Shown one piece after another: positions 15,721 through 26,200 of a DNA stretch of 30,498 bases (the stretch's first letter is position 1; each line of letters begins with the position of its first letter). Made by a program: the position numbers and the translations under genes. This DNA is from a virus. The stretch covers positions 1 to 30,498 of IMG/VR virus record IMGVR_UViG_3300010149_000088; one strand, written 5' to 3'. A model generated the notes under the pieces. The model did not search any database, was not told the DNA's origin, and saw only the letters and a program-made list of their open reading frames with translations.

Positions 15721-16595
15721 AGGTAGGATTTGACCACGAAGTTCTCTCTAGTTTTTATCTTTGGTGTGACGATAGATTGAATTTTTTTGCTGAAGCTTAT
15801 CAGCCTCCAATCTCTCACACTTTTGAGTATGTAGACTCTGCCGACATTCCGATTGGTTGGAATGCTTTTTACAGTCCATATAGGCAATTTGTCTGGTCTT
15901 CAGATGTTATTGCAGTCGCCAACTCAGTTAAAATAGGAGGAGTGACAGTTCTTGATAAAGATGGAATTTTTATAGATTATAACAATGGGCGAATTTTAGT
16001 TGATACATCTAGTCGGCATGGCGCAAGCAAGACTTTGGTTATTACAGGGGACTTTGCTTATAAAACGCTAAATGTTTATATTACAGACGAAACGGAGGAA
16101 AGCGTAATATTAAATAGCGACTTTATTATATCTCCAGCAAATCAAACTTTTTTACAGCAAAATGGGGGTTTTGGAGAAAAAATTTATACCGTACCAGCAA
16201 TGTTTATCACTCTAGACAATTCAACAAATGAACCTTTTGCTTTTGGTGGTATGGATCAAACAGTTTTAAATGTGAGAAGCGTTGTAGTTGCAGATTCAAA
16301 TTACACCCTGGATGGCGCATTATCTATTTTTAGGGACTCAGCCAGAACGAACTTTCCTTTAATTGATTTTAATAATTTTCCTTTTGGAGAATTCAATCAT
16401 ATTAAAAATCCACCTTATAAATACAAAGATTTAATTACAGCTTCTTCTTCTGATTGTTTTGTGGATGAAGTAAAAGCTTCCAAGCTAACAGATAGGTCTA
16501 GAGAGAGAATAACGGGATCAAAGGATTATAAAATAGGGTTTCTAGACTTTAAGATTTCAAAAGCAAGATCTCCTAGGCAAATTTTTACAAGATAA
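15717..16595 (+). CDS. Unidentified tail/neck protein (292 aa)
   Basis: The frame starts with GTG at 15717, overlapping the previous stop and preceded by a G-rich AAGGGGGG. I do not recognise the family. The sequence is beta-rich with aromatic residues (FEYVDSADIPIGWNAFYSPYRQFVW) and strands such as KIGGVTVLDKDGIFIDYNNGRILVD, consistent with a virion structural protein. In siphoviruses this slot, just before the tube gene, normally encodes the tail terminator. The length here is about twice that of typical tail terminators, so the role may be combined or different. A 59-base AT-rich gap follows. Confidence 0.55.
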   Translation: MKVGFDHEVLSSFYLWCDDRLNFFAEAYQPPISHTFEYVDSADIPIGWNAFYSPYRQFVWSSDVIAVANSVKIGGVTVLDKDGIFIDYNNGRILVDTSSRHGASKTLVITGDFAYKTLNVYITDETEESVILNSDFIISPANQTFLQQNGGFGEKIYTVPAMFITLDNSTNEPFAFGGMDQTVLNVRSVVVADSNYTLDGALSIFRDSARTNFPLIDFNNFPFGEFNHIKNPPYKYKDLITASSSDCFVDEVKASKLTDRSRERITGSKDYKIGFLDFKISKARSPRQIFTR

Positions 16596-16654
16596 AATTT
16601 CCCATTCTAAGATTTTTGCTGTAAATAATAATACAACACTTTTTTAAAAAAATT
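16596..16654 (+). promoter_or_regulatory. Leader of tail tube gene
   Basis: This 59-base AT-rich gap contains TGTAAATAATAATA and then an A/T run leading to the ATG, with no Shine-Dalgarno. The A-rich leader resembles that of the major capsid gene. A promoter for this highly expressed gene is plausible, but no copy of the GTGTATTAAC element is present. Confidence 0.25.
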
Positions 16655-17920
16655 ATGGCAAGAGATAGAATTATATACCAAAGCGAAAACCTTTTTACAA
16701 GTAAAATAGGTTCAACCGGCACGGCGGCTAATTTCAAGGAAATTAATCGCGTTCAAGACATTAGTTACAACCTGGAGGTCTCAAGGACCGACGTCAATGA
16801 ATTTGGCCAGCTTGCAGCTATATCAAGAGAAGTTACTGAACCACCCACAGTTTCTTTAGACTTTTCTTATTTAGTTACCGATGGAACGCAAGAAGGTAAT
16901 TTAGGTTTTGACATAAATACTGGAGCGCTTCCTAATGCTACTGCAGTTCCAATGACAAAAAGTATGCTTGATCCCACCTCAACGACTTCCTCTCATGGCG
17001 CAAATGCAGATGAACTTAATTACTATATTGTAACAACCAAAGAAGGAAATGACCTTCATCACAATACAAAAGTCGTAGGGCATGCTGATAGTGGGTGTAT
17101 AGCCGTAGGAAACGGATTTATTACTAGTTACTCTTTATCTGGTGCGGTAGGAGATTTTGTTTCTGCAAGTGTTTCTGTTGAGGGTTCAAATATTTTATTT
17201 AAAGATGACCTTTCGGATGCTGCTGGTTTTGATAATCCAGCTATCGATACAAGCTCTTCAACTGGATCAAAGCTGTCAAACAAGGTGGTTATGACAGGTG
17301 TCACTTCTAGCGATGGGAACATTCAAGTAGGCGGTACAGAAATTGCTGCTATTAGACCTGGCGATGTAACTATTGATTTTGACGCAAGTGGATATTTTTC
17401 CGCAAAATCAGGAGCTAAGCCCGCTGGAGGTTTAAATGTTGGGGGGCCGGTATTGCCTGGAGCTGGATTTGGTCCTGGAACAAAAACTCCAATACATCTT
17501 CAAAACTTCTCTTTGGACGTTCCTGTAGGAAGAACTCCTATGACTAGACTTGGAAATCACTTTCCGTTTGCCAGAAAGATCGACTTCCCTGTAAGTATGT
17601 CTCTTTCTGTGTCTGCCTTAATGACTGATATTACTGATGGAGATCTTTCTGATCTAATTTGTAATGCCGAACAAAAGAGGGATATTGCAATCAAGATGAC
17701 AGACCGATGCGGAAGCAATCATGCTATCACTTATGTCATGAGAAATGCCATTCTTGATACTGAGTCGTTCTCTTCATCAATTGGAGACAATAAAACTGTT
17801 GATCTTACTTTCTCCGCTCAAGTTGGGGGAGCAAATGATACAGACAACGGAATCTTTGCATTTTCCGAGGCGACTAACAGGCCAACATCAGCATTTGATA
17901 CTCCCACTAAGACTCCTTAG
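16655..17920 (+). CDS. Major tail (tube) protein (421 aa)
   Basis: The N-terminal part fits a phage tube monomer: INRVQDISYNLEVSRTDVNEFGQLAAISREV, then PPTVSLDFSYLVTDGTQEGNLGF, a pattern of paired strands seen in large tube proteins. Later strands include GNGFITSYSLSGAVG and the closing set near DLTFSAQVGG. The length is well above the roughly 150-250 residues of simple tube proteins, implying an extra outer domain between about residues 200 and 330 (Gly/Ser-rich with hydrophobic strands). Composition is rich in Thr, Ser and Gly, as in abundant virion proteins. A strong terminator follows. The absence of a sheath gene before it supports a non-contractile tail. Confidence 0.85.
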   Translation: MARDRIIYQSENLFTSKIGSTGTAANFKEINRVQDISYNLEVSRTDVNEFGQLAAISREVTEPPTVSLDFSYLVTDGTQEGNLGFDINTGALPNATAVPMTKSMLDPTSTTSSHGANADELNYYIVTTKEGNDLHHNTKVVGHADSGCIAVGNGFITSYSLSGAVGDFVSASVSVEGSNILFKDDLSDAAGFDNPAIDTSSSTGSKLSNKVVMTGVTSSDGNIQVGGTEIAAIRPGDVTIDFDASGYFSAKSGAKPAGGLNVGGPVLPGAGFGPGTKTPIHLQNFSLDVPVGRTPMTRLGNHFPFARKIDFPVSMSLSVSALMTDITDGDLSDLICNAEQKRDIAIKMTDRCGSNHAITYVMRNAILDTESFSSSIGDNKTVDLTFSAQVGGANDTDNGIFAFSEATNRPTSAFDTPTKTP

Positions 17921-17940
17921 TAGGTTTTTAATCTTGCAAA

Positions 17941-17973
17941 AAAACCCTCAGGTTTCCCATCTGAGGGTTTTTT
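17941..17973 (+). terminator. Intrinsic terminator after tail tube gene
   Basis: AAAACCCTCAG (17941-17951) pairs perfectly with CTGAGGGTTTT (17961-17971) around a nine-base loop, with an A-run before and a T-run after. The symmetry makes it potentially bidirectional. It isolates the tube gene from the chaperone and tape measure genes. Confidence 0.95.
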
Positions 17974-17990
17974 GTGTATTCACACATAAG
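17974..17990 (+). promoter_or_regulatory. Candidate promoter before chaperone/tape measure operon
   Basis: GTGTATTCACACATAAG begins one base after the terminator T-run. It shares GTGTATT with the elements at 7466 and 9550, and ACACATAA with the one at 13669. It is 14 bases upstream of the next ATG, which itself has an SD-like AAAAGGA. Confidence 0.45.
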
Positions 17991-18004
17991 GTAAAAGGAA
18001 ACAA

Positions 18005-18295
18005 ATGAAAAAGAGTAAGGAAAAAGAAATTTTAGAATTTCAAATATATAGACTAGTGACAGCTCTCTATAAGGACTTCTTGGATAAAGTAGAAGGTCTC
18101 AGCGAAGAGCATAGAAATCAATTTGACAAGCTAAAGAAGTCAATGCCCGAAAAAGAAGATTTAATTAATCAAGCTGAATTTTTAGATAAGTCTCAATTAA
18201 ACTATCTAAGAAAAAAAATACTAGATAATGGAAATGACTGCAGAAGAGAATTAATTCTTATGTTAGAAAACTTTGAAATAAACTTTAAAAAATAA
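18005..18295 (+). CDS. Small helical protein, possible tail assembly factor (96 aa)
   Basis: A 96-residue, highly charged all-helical protein with no Cys-based or enzymatic motif. It has helices such as ILEFQIYRLVTALYKDFLDKV and LNYLRKKILDNGNDCRREL. It lies between the tube gene and the genes just before the tape measure, where tail assembly chaperones are normally encoded. The ATG follows an SD-like AAGGA. I do not recognise the family; the assembly role is by position only. Confidence 0.55.
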   Translation: MKKSKEKEILEFQIYRLVTALYKDFLDKVEGLSEEHRNQFDKLKKSMPEKEDLINQAEFLDKSQLNYLRKKILDNGNDCRRELILMLENFEINFKK

Positions 18296-18301
18296 AATTA
18301 T

Positions 18302-18341
18302 ATGTTATAATAATATTATAAACATTTTAACTCAGGTATAA
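18302..18341 (+). promoter_or_regulatory. AT-rich hairpin and CAGGTATAA element
   Basis: Positions 18302-18325 form an AT-only imperfect hairpin (arms ATGTT-ATAATA and TATTATAAACAT, one bulge) followed by TTTT. CAGGTATAA at 18333-18341 repeats the element seen at 13655, then a second GGTATAA leads into the ATG at 18352. It may be a weak terminator plus promoter, or a processing site. Confidence 0.35.
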
Positions 18342-18351
18342 GGTATAAAAA

Positions 18352-19194
18352 ATGAAAATTGACGAAAAAAAAATATTGTATTCCTTCTCTATAGATATCG
18401 ATAAAGAATCAGAAGAGCAGGTAGAAAAAACGAAGAAAAGAAAAAATAAAGAAACTGGAAAAATGGAATCTGTAAAAATTACAGAAACTAAAAAAATCAC
18501 CAAGCCAGTAAAGTTTAATGTGGTTATAAAAAAACCTAATCGAACTCAATTAGAAGACGGAGATATGTTCTATAGTTTAGAGCTAAACAAATTTATAAAA
18601 ATGGGCTTACTCACAAAAGCTATGCTAGCCAAGCAGTATGGTGCAAACGGGGGAGTCTGGACAGATAAAGAGCAAAAAATTTATGCCGATTTAATTTTCA
18701 AAATGAATCAAAAACAGATGGAAGTTCAGGCTTTTTCGGTTTTCTCAGAGAAGGGTAAATTATCTGGAAGGCAGGATGAGAAGCTTAAATCAGCAATGCA
18801 GGATTTAGCCGATATTAAGAAAGAGCTTACAGAGTATGAAATGCTTCAAAATTCCCTCTTTGATCATACCGCCGACATAAAAGCAAGAAATCGAGCTATA
18901 ATGTGGTATATACTGCATTTAACTTATTTTTCGGAAGGAGATTCAAAAGAAGCTCCCCTTGAAGAAATGTTTGAAGGTTCTGATTTTTCAGAAAGATATG
19001 TTTCTTACGAAAATAAAGAAGAAGATGGTGATGAACTTTATGAGAGAATAGTAGATAAGATTTCCTCTGTAATTACTATATGGTATATAAGTGGGTCTCA
19101 GGACAGGGATAGCCTCGAAGCTTACTTGGAGGATATGAATTCAGAAAAAGAAGTTGAGAGTTTAGATGAGCAGCCTGAAGAGTTAAATGCTTAA
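18352..19194 (+). CDS. Putative tail assembly chaperone, first gene (280 aa)
   Basis: This 280-aa acidic protein begins with a strand-forming segment, YSFSIDIDKE, a basic linker, and KPVKFNVVIKKPNRTQLEDGDMFYSLELNKFI. That last pattern is typical of phage tail-assembly chaperone N-terminal regions, which copy features of the tube protein's partner surface. A helical middle contains KSAMQDLADIKKELTEYEMLQNS. The end is acidic (ESLDEQPEELNA). It overlaps the next gene by eight bases. In many phages the second chaperone part is made by ribosomal frameshift; here the second frame has its own ATG and lies in the +1 frame. Call is based on synteny and composition. Confidence 0.6.
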   Translation: MKIDEKKILYSFSIDIDKESEEQVEKTKKRKNKETGKMESVKITETKKITKPVKFNVVIKKPNRTQLEDGDMFYSLELNKFIKMGLLTKAMLAKQYGANGGVWTDKEQKIYADLIFKMNQKQMEVQAFSVFSEKGKLSGRQDEKLKSAMQDLADIKKELTEYEMLQNSLFDHTADIKARNRAIMWYILHLTYFSEGDSKEAPLEEMFEGSDFSERYVSYENKEEDGDELYERIVDKISSVITIWYISGSQDRDSLEAYLEDMNSEKEVESLDEQPEELNA

Positions 19195-20185
19195 TGAAAA
19201 GTTTAAAAACTTAGAGAATATATATCATCAGATAAAAAACGGGTACTCTGAAACCTCGTTATTCGGTAAAAAAGTATTCATAAAACATGCCACAGCGGAG
19301 GACTCAGCCCTCATAGCTAAAGAAAAAGGAAAGTTCGATAAAAAGTCTAAAAAACTAGGGGTTATGAGTGAGTCTGAGCTTCTTGATTTTTTACAAAGAA
19401 ATGGGTCTTGGAGCAAAGAGGAAGAGGCTTTTTCCGAAAAAACGGAAAAAGAAATATTAGGCTTGAAAAAGACTAGAGATAAAATGATATTAAAAAAGCA
19501 TAAGGATGCAATTAATGATAGGATAAAAAAACTAGAAGAAGACGTAAAATCAAACAGAAAAAAAAGAGACTCTTTAGTTAGGAATACATCAGAAGAGTAT
19601 TCTGAAAAAAAATCAAACGAATTTTTTATTAGAAATTCCCTATTTAAGGACGAGGACCTTAAGGAACCTTTTTTCACCTTAAGTGAATTTGAAGAATTGG
19701 AAATAGAAGAGATTTCAGAAGTTTACGCTAATTATAATAAATCTCTAGAAGGATTTTCAAATGAAAATATCAGACAAATATCTATTGAGCATTTTTTCTT
19801 TTCAATATTTAGTTTATTCGGAGAAGATGTATCAGGATTTTTCTCAAAAAGTCATTTTAATTTAAGTTTTTACCAAATTAATTTACTAAGCTTCGCAAAA
19901 ATGTTTAGACATATATTTAAAGAAGAGCAAATACCCGAAGATATTAGAGATAATGCCGAAAAAATAATGGATCATTTAAGATCTGAAAGAGAGGGGCAAA
20001 AAAAGCTGAAAGAGACTAAAGAAAAACTTGAAAAATCTAGTGGGTTCGGTTTTTCAGGGGCATCTAGGGAGGAATTAACTGAAGCTGGAATAGATGTCGG
20101 CGGAGCTGAGGATATACATTCTATAGCTAGTAAGAAGGGAGGTTCTCTAAATATGGAAGATTTTATCGAGATTCATAAAAAATAA
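19187..20185 (+). CDS. Putative second tail assembly chaperone (332 aa)
   Basis: The ATG at 19187 lies inside the last codons of the preceding gene, in the +1 frame, so coupled re-initiation is likely. The protein is charged and helical, with a long Lys/Glu-rich coiled coil at about residues 75-130. A central segment (IEHFFFSIFSLFGEDVSGFF then FYQINLLSFAKMFRHIF) is more hydrophobic and could bind the tape measure helices. The C-terminus has a Ser/Gly stretch (SSGFGFSGASREEL). It is immediately upstream of the tape measure gene, the canonical place for a chaperone that keeps the tape measure soluble. I see no catalytic motif. Confidence 0.6.
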   Translation: MLNEKFKNLENIYHQIKNGYSETSLFGKKVFIKHATAEDSALIAKEKGKFDKKSKKLGVMSESELLDFLQRNGSWSKEEEAFSEKTEKEILGLKKTRDKMILKKHKDAINDRIKKLEEDVKSNRKKRDSLVRNTSEEYSEKKSNEFFIRNSLFKDEDLKEPFFTLSEFEELEIEEISEVYANYNKSLEGFSNENIRQISIEHFFFSIFSLFGEDVSGFFSKSHFNLSFYQINLLSFAKMFRHIFKEEQIPEDIRDNAEKIMDHLRSEREGQKKLKETKEKLEKSSGFGFSGASREELTEAGIDVGGAEDIHSIASKKGGSLNMEDFIEIHKK

Positions 20186-20214
20186 GTGTATATAGCTTAA
20201 TAGGCAAAAGGCAT
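20186..20214 (+). promoter_or_regulatory. Tape measure leader: GTGTATATAGC and SD
   Basis: GTGTATATAGC begins directly after the chaperone stop codon. An SD-like AAAAGG precedes the tape measure ATG at a normal spacing, which supports that start. The GTGTA core is the last of the intergenic series in this window. Confidence 0.4.
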
Positions 20215-23200
20215 ATGAATAACGTAGTAAACATTCCAACAGGGGCAACAGGATATAGAAACAGCATTGTGTCTCAAGCTAGATCTGCTCAAAAAACAGT
20301 GAACAGGATGCAGATGAGCCCGCAGTTAAATTCAAAAGGATTTGTTCAACCTTTGGGAAAAATAACAAACTCTGCCAGTGAGTTTCAAAAATCAATGGAC
20401 GCTTCTGCAGCTCGAGTTTTTGCATTTGGTGCAGCTGTAGGGGTTATTAACGGAATATCAGATTCTTTTAAAGCTTTAATTGTTTCTGCGGCTGAAGTAG
20501 AAAAATCACTTAAAGATGTTCAGGTTGTCATGGAAGCTAGTAACGCCCAAATGAAAGAGTTTGGCAAGGGTATATTTGATGTTGCAAAAAACACAGCATC
20601 GTCTTTTGATACGGTAGCTCAATCAGCTATAGAGCTAGCTAGGCAAGGTTTAAGTGCGGAAGAGACTATAAGTAGGGTTAACTCAGCTTTGGTTTTGTCA
20701 AGGTTGTCGGGGTTAGACGCGGTTAAATCAACAGAAGCTTTAACTGCGGCTATAAATTCATTCAACAAAGAAGGTGTAACTCACGAGCAAATAGTTAATA
20801 GAATGGCTAACGTAGATGCCTCGTTTGCGGTTTCTTCTGCAGACTTAGCGGAGGCAATATCCAGGGCTGGAGCAGTTGCTCAATCATCTGGAGTTTCATT
20901 TAATGAATTGGCGGCTATAGTAACCGCAGTTCAACAAAGAACTGCTAGAGGGGGCTCGGTAATTGGAAATGGTTTTAAAAGTATTTTTACAAGAATTAAA
21001 AGAAGTGGTGTTAGGGAGTCCCTTGAGGAAATAGGTGTTTCAACAAAAAAAGTAAATGGAGATTTTAGATCTTCTATTGATATATTAAAAGATTACGCAG
21101 CAGTCTACAAAAACCTTTCAGACGCTCAAAAATCTTATACATCAGAGCAAATTGCTGGAGTCTTTCAGATTCAAAACTTACAAGCATTATTGCAAGATTT
21201 AAATAGCGGATATTCCGTCTATAATAAAGCTCTAGGCGTAGCTAATAACACCACGACTCAAGCTACAGATAGAAATAAAGAACTGAATGAGACTTTATCT
21301 GCGGTTTTTACGCAAACAAGCTTGGGCGCTAAAGAATTAGCCGCTAGACTTGGGGAGCTAGCTGTATCAGACTCTTTTAAGGATATTTTAAAAGCGGTTG
21401 GCAAACTGGCAGAGTTTTTAAATAAAGCTTTAGATGAAAATCAAGGCAGCAATTTTGCCAAAAATCTTGTTAAGGGTTTTGGAAGTTTTATTACTGGACC
21501 CGGATTGGTAATAATTGGCGCTGCATTTATTAAGGTATTCGCTCTAGTTGGGAAGTTTGCAAAAGAAGCTTTTTCTGACTTACTTGGAGTAAATAGGGAA
21601 ACTAAGAGGCAGCAAGGTTTGCAGTCCGCAATAGGTTCAATACTTCTAAATAATGCTGGCGTTTACAATAGAATTTTACAAGCAGGAGCAAATACTGCAA
21701 AACAAGAACAAATAATTCTTTCTGTAATAAAGGCTGAAACGGCTGAAAGAGTAAAACAAGAAGCTTTAATAAGAAAGATAGCTAGCAGCAGAAGCTTAAC
21801 TGGGATAGGGGTTTCTGAAAAAGGATTTATTCCCGCTGGAAAGAATTCAAGAAAAGGTAAAAAAACTCTAGGTCTTGCGGGGGGGTTTTTGCCCGCTATA
21901 AACAGGGAGAGTTTAGACATTTCGAGAGGTGTTGGTGGGGCAAAGGGCGGAGATAAGCCTGTCGTTTTGCCCAGTCATAAGATGGGAGGGGGTAGAACAG
22001 AAAGCGTTGTAGCTCATACCGGAGAATGGATCGTCCCTAATTTTGGGGGATCCGGAGGAGACGCAATTTTTAATAGAGCCATGGCTCAATCAATAGGTTT
22101 ACCGTCGGGAGCTAGGCAGATCACGGCGGCTTCAGGTTTGGTTCCTAATTTTTCAACAGGAAAATCAACAAAAAAAATCTCAAGACCCTCCCTGGAGTTA
22201 GGCTGGAGGAAAAATGGCAATTCCCAATTATCCAAAAAGACTGACTTCAATGATACGTTTTCAGCTAAGATAAACACTTTTAAACAAGCCTTGAGTTCTT
22301 CTCAGGCTAAATCTGAAGCGAAGCAAAAATACACGAAAATACTTCAACCTCAACTGGAAGACAGTAGGGGAAATAAATATAAATCTTTCTGGAAAAACAA
22401 TAAATGGAACGATCATGAGAAAATAAAAAAATTAAGTTTTGAGGAAAAAAATAACTTAAAAAGATCTTACTCTATTAATAGGGAAAATTATAAAAATTTC
22501 TCCAAAGAAGGTTTCGGGCAAATGATGAAGTCAGCCCCTTATAACGGATCTAAGAAATATCTTAGAGATATTATCTCTCAAGAAGGGTATAAGGGCTCCA
22601 AGCAGCCAAGAAAATTAACTTCTAGATTTGCCGCACTTCAAAAAAACTTGTCTGGAGCTGTAGGAGAACTAAAAGGAGTTAAACATCTTGAAAAAATTGG
22701 ATACAAGGAGGCTAAAATAATTCCTAAAGCTGGCAGCTTTGATTTTCAAGCTAAGGATAAAAAAGGAAAGAAGGTTCTTTTTGAAAGCAAGCAAAAAGAA
22801 AAACAAAATGTTTCTGAATTTTTAAAAAAGGGAGCCACTGAATATTTAAAAAATATTGAACTTCCAGGATTTAAGAATGGTAAAGTTGACTCAATAAATT
22901 TAAACTCAGTTAAAGTTCAGGGATCTAAGTTATTTCCTGGGGGAGTTAATGCCTTGTTGTCCAGCTCGACAAAGTTAAATAATTCCAAAATAACCCACAA
23001 AGATTATGGAGTATCTGGCGAGTCGAGATCCAAATACGAAGAGATGGTTAAGAGTATTGAAAATATTTGGAAAAACCCTTCGGTAAACAAAAAAACAAAA
23101 GAAAGTTTGGTAGATTCTTTTGAACTTTTTGCTGACCCCAAAACAAGAGTATTAAAAAGTTTTTCTTCGGGTTTTATCCCAAACTTTGACAACTCGAAGG

Positions 23201-26200
23201 GAGTTATGACCAGTCGGGGATATTTAAATAATAGGCAGATAGCTCTACTCAATAGAAGAGAGGGGACATACCCAACAAAATCAGATGTAAATAAAACTAG
23301 AAATAGTGACGAAAAATTATATATGAATATGTTTTCGAAAGAAGACTTGAAATTAATAAATTCCGTCGAATCAAAACATTCTAAGAATAAAATAGCAGCA
23401 GCTAAAACCAAATCTAGAGAACAAAAAAATAAAATTAAAACTATAGACGCTTCAACTCAAGCCACTATGTTGATAGCATCTAATAATGTTAGAAGGAGGA
23501 TAGATACTACAGTTTCTCGAAAAGACGCTCAAGGTGTAGATAGGAAGACGAGATTGAAGTATAGAGTTGAAGGAATAAAATCAAACAAACTCAAGGATAC
23601 AGAAGAAAGCCTTAGGAATAGGGTGGAAAGTTTAATGAAAAAAGAATCTTCATCCCTAGCTTCTCAGATTTCAGGGGTTAATAGTTTCTCTGGGCATAAT
23701 GCGAAGATAACCCAGTTAGCTAATGCGGGTAGCGTGGGTTCTGCTGCTGGGTCTATATTTGAAACAGCCTTAAAGTCAATTAGTAATAATAAATTATTCA
23801 CAAAAAATAATGCTAGATTCGATATAGCTGGATTTCCTGATAAAAAACTACAATCTCTGTTTGGATATGCAACCCCTTACGCTGATGCAAAAATAGGATA
23901 TACAAAAGGGACTAAGGAGGATTTTGATTCTAAAGTTTTAGCTTTAGGGGCCGGGAAAACTAGTTTATCCAAAGCTCAAAAAGATAAAATGGCAGCAGTA
24001 TCTTCTGATACTAGGTCTAAATTCGGCCCAGCTAGAAAAGGGTCTGCTAAAAGAGCTGCCTCTGGGTTTATTCCAAATTTCGCAAGAGGGATTTCTGGTC
24101 GACAGAGAGAAAAGTTAAGAAGCATGGGCATTGATCCAGCTACGGTATCCAGAAAAAAATATAGATCTATTATGTCAGATAAAAACCAAGGGCTAAGTGA
24201 GTCGAAAACGACAATATTTAAGGGTAAGTCAGATGGTTCATTTCAAAATAGAAATTCAAACTTTTCAAAAAGATTTATTATGTCGGGAGATTCTAGAGCA
24301 AAAAGAATCTCTATTTCTGCAGGATCTAAAGCTGGTGCAATAGGGGCAAACATGGCAAGCTCATCAAAAACTTCACTAGAGCAGTCTTTGGCAAGTTTAA
24401 CTAAAAGAGTATCTAGGTTGGAGTCAAAACAACAACTTAATTTTTCTAAAGGGTTTATACCTAACTTTTCAAAAAAAGAACCTGCGACCTTAAACCGATT
24501 ACTTAGAGATGCTGTGTCAAATAACGTAGGTGGCGTAGCAACTGAAAACGGATTATCAATAGATAAAGAAAAAAAATTAATTATTAAAAACGGCAAGCCA
24601 ATAAATTTTGGAAACAAGGCTCACGTAAATCCGATAATTAATAATGAGAAAGTTTTAAGTCATATCTCAAAAAAAATAAACAACCAACTTTTTGAAGCTC
24701 AAAAATATGGAACGAAGGAAAGTATTTTACAAAAATTAGGGTTTAGCGCTGACCTAGATAAAAACAAGGCAAAAGTTGCTCAAGATGCTAGAAACATGGC
24801 TGGAGCTTTAAATGTAAGAAGGGAAGGCGGCACTAATAAAGTTGTGTCAAATGACCCTAATTTTACTTTAGGAAAAAGAGCTCCCAATGGAGAGCATACC
24901 ATTGCCTTAAAAAAATCCGCAGTAGCTCAAAACATAAAACGACTAGGAGAGAGGGGTTTTTCTGGAGTGGGTCAGGCGACTGCTAATAATTTATTATCAA
25001 CCCTATCCATCCAAAATACAAAAAGAGGTGGAACTAAAGGGGGCCTATCCCTAAAGAGGAGTTTTCAAACCACTTCTTTAATAGCTAAATTAATAAAAAA
25101 TAGAAAAATCAAAATAGGGCAAAGATTTATAGAAACAAAAACTGCGATTTCTAAAAAAATGAGCGGTCTTATAGATGGATATAATCATAACGTAATGACT
25201 GTTAAAGAGAGGCTGGCTTTGAGAAAAGCCAACTTAAGGAGAAAAGAAGCTGTTAGAAAAGAGTCGGCCAGAATTAGAAGAGAAGAGAAAAATTTAAGAA
25301 AATTAAAAGATAAAGAAGCTAGACAGCTAGCGAGAGGTAAAAAGCTGGAAGAGAAAGAGTTAAGAAGGAAGCAGGATTTGGAGAAAAAAGCCGAAGATAG
25401 AAGAGTTAGGAAGGAAAGCATTAAGAAAATTGGAACTTGGTTTACTGATAAATCGGGAAAAGCTGTAGACATTACGAGGGGTTCGCTTGCAAGAGCAGGT
25501 CGCGGGGCATTATCTGTAGGCGGGGGCATAAGCTCAGGTATATCAGCGGTAGCTGGTGGTATAGGTTCGGGCATATTAGCGTTAGGTAGCGGTGTGTCGA
25601 CTGGAGCGAGGGGTATCAAAGAGGGCTTTTTGAGAAATTTAAATTCAGTTGCCGAAAAAAAATCAAACTTAGGCCGACAGATAAAAGCTGCAGGACTTAA
25701 GAAAATTAGGTCTAGCAGGGATTTCGCAAATAAAGCTCAGGATAGGGTTGGATTGGCAGCCTCGAGGTTGTCGCCTAGATCTCTTAAGCCTAAAATAGGA
25801 GAAATTAGAGAACGTATTAAAGAGGGATCTTCAAGCGCTTTTAAGAAAGTTAGTAAAAAATTCTCTTCCATATCTCAAGGATTGGAAGAAAGATTCCCAG
25901 CGAAACAGTCTATCCAGAAAGAGTGGATTGCTTTGGCGAAAAGGTTAGATGTGAAAAATAATTTGAGTAAGGCTGGAACTTCAATAAAAAATAGATTTAA
26001 TTTTAAAAGAGAAGAGTTGGGGTATAAAACTAAGAAGGCTATATCCGCAGGAGTAGCTAGAGCTAAAGAAAATATCACTTCTGGGGCTCAAAAAATAAAA
26101 GAAAATAAAAGTAAAATTTTATTAGCTGGGGCAGCAAGTTTAGCTACATTACTAAAATCTAGTTCTGTAGCGGGCGTGGGAGGTTTAGCGGGTAAGGGAG

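Noticed and set aside
19150-19230. Programmed -1 frameshift joining the two chaperone genes
   Set aside because: The second gene is in the +1 frame, has its own ATG at 19187, and no X XXY YYZ slippery heptamer lies at the overlap. Coupled re-initiation is simpler.
19228-19677. A 149-codon minus-strand frame inside the second chaperone gene
   Set aside because: Ser/Phe/Leu-rich antisense of Lys/Glu-rich codons, a common artefact in AT-rich DNA.
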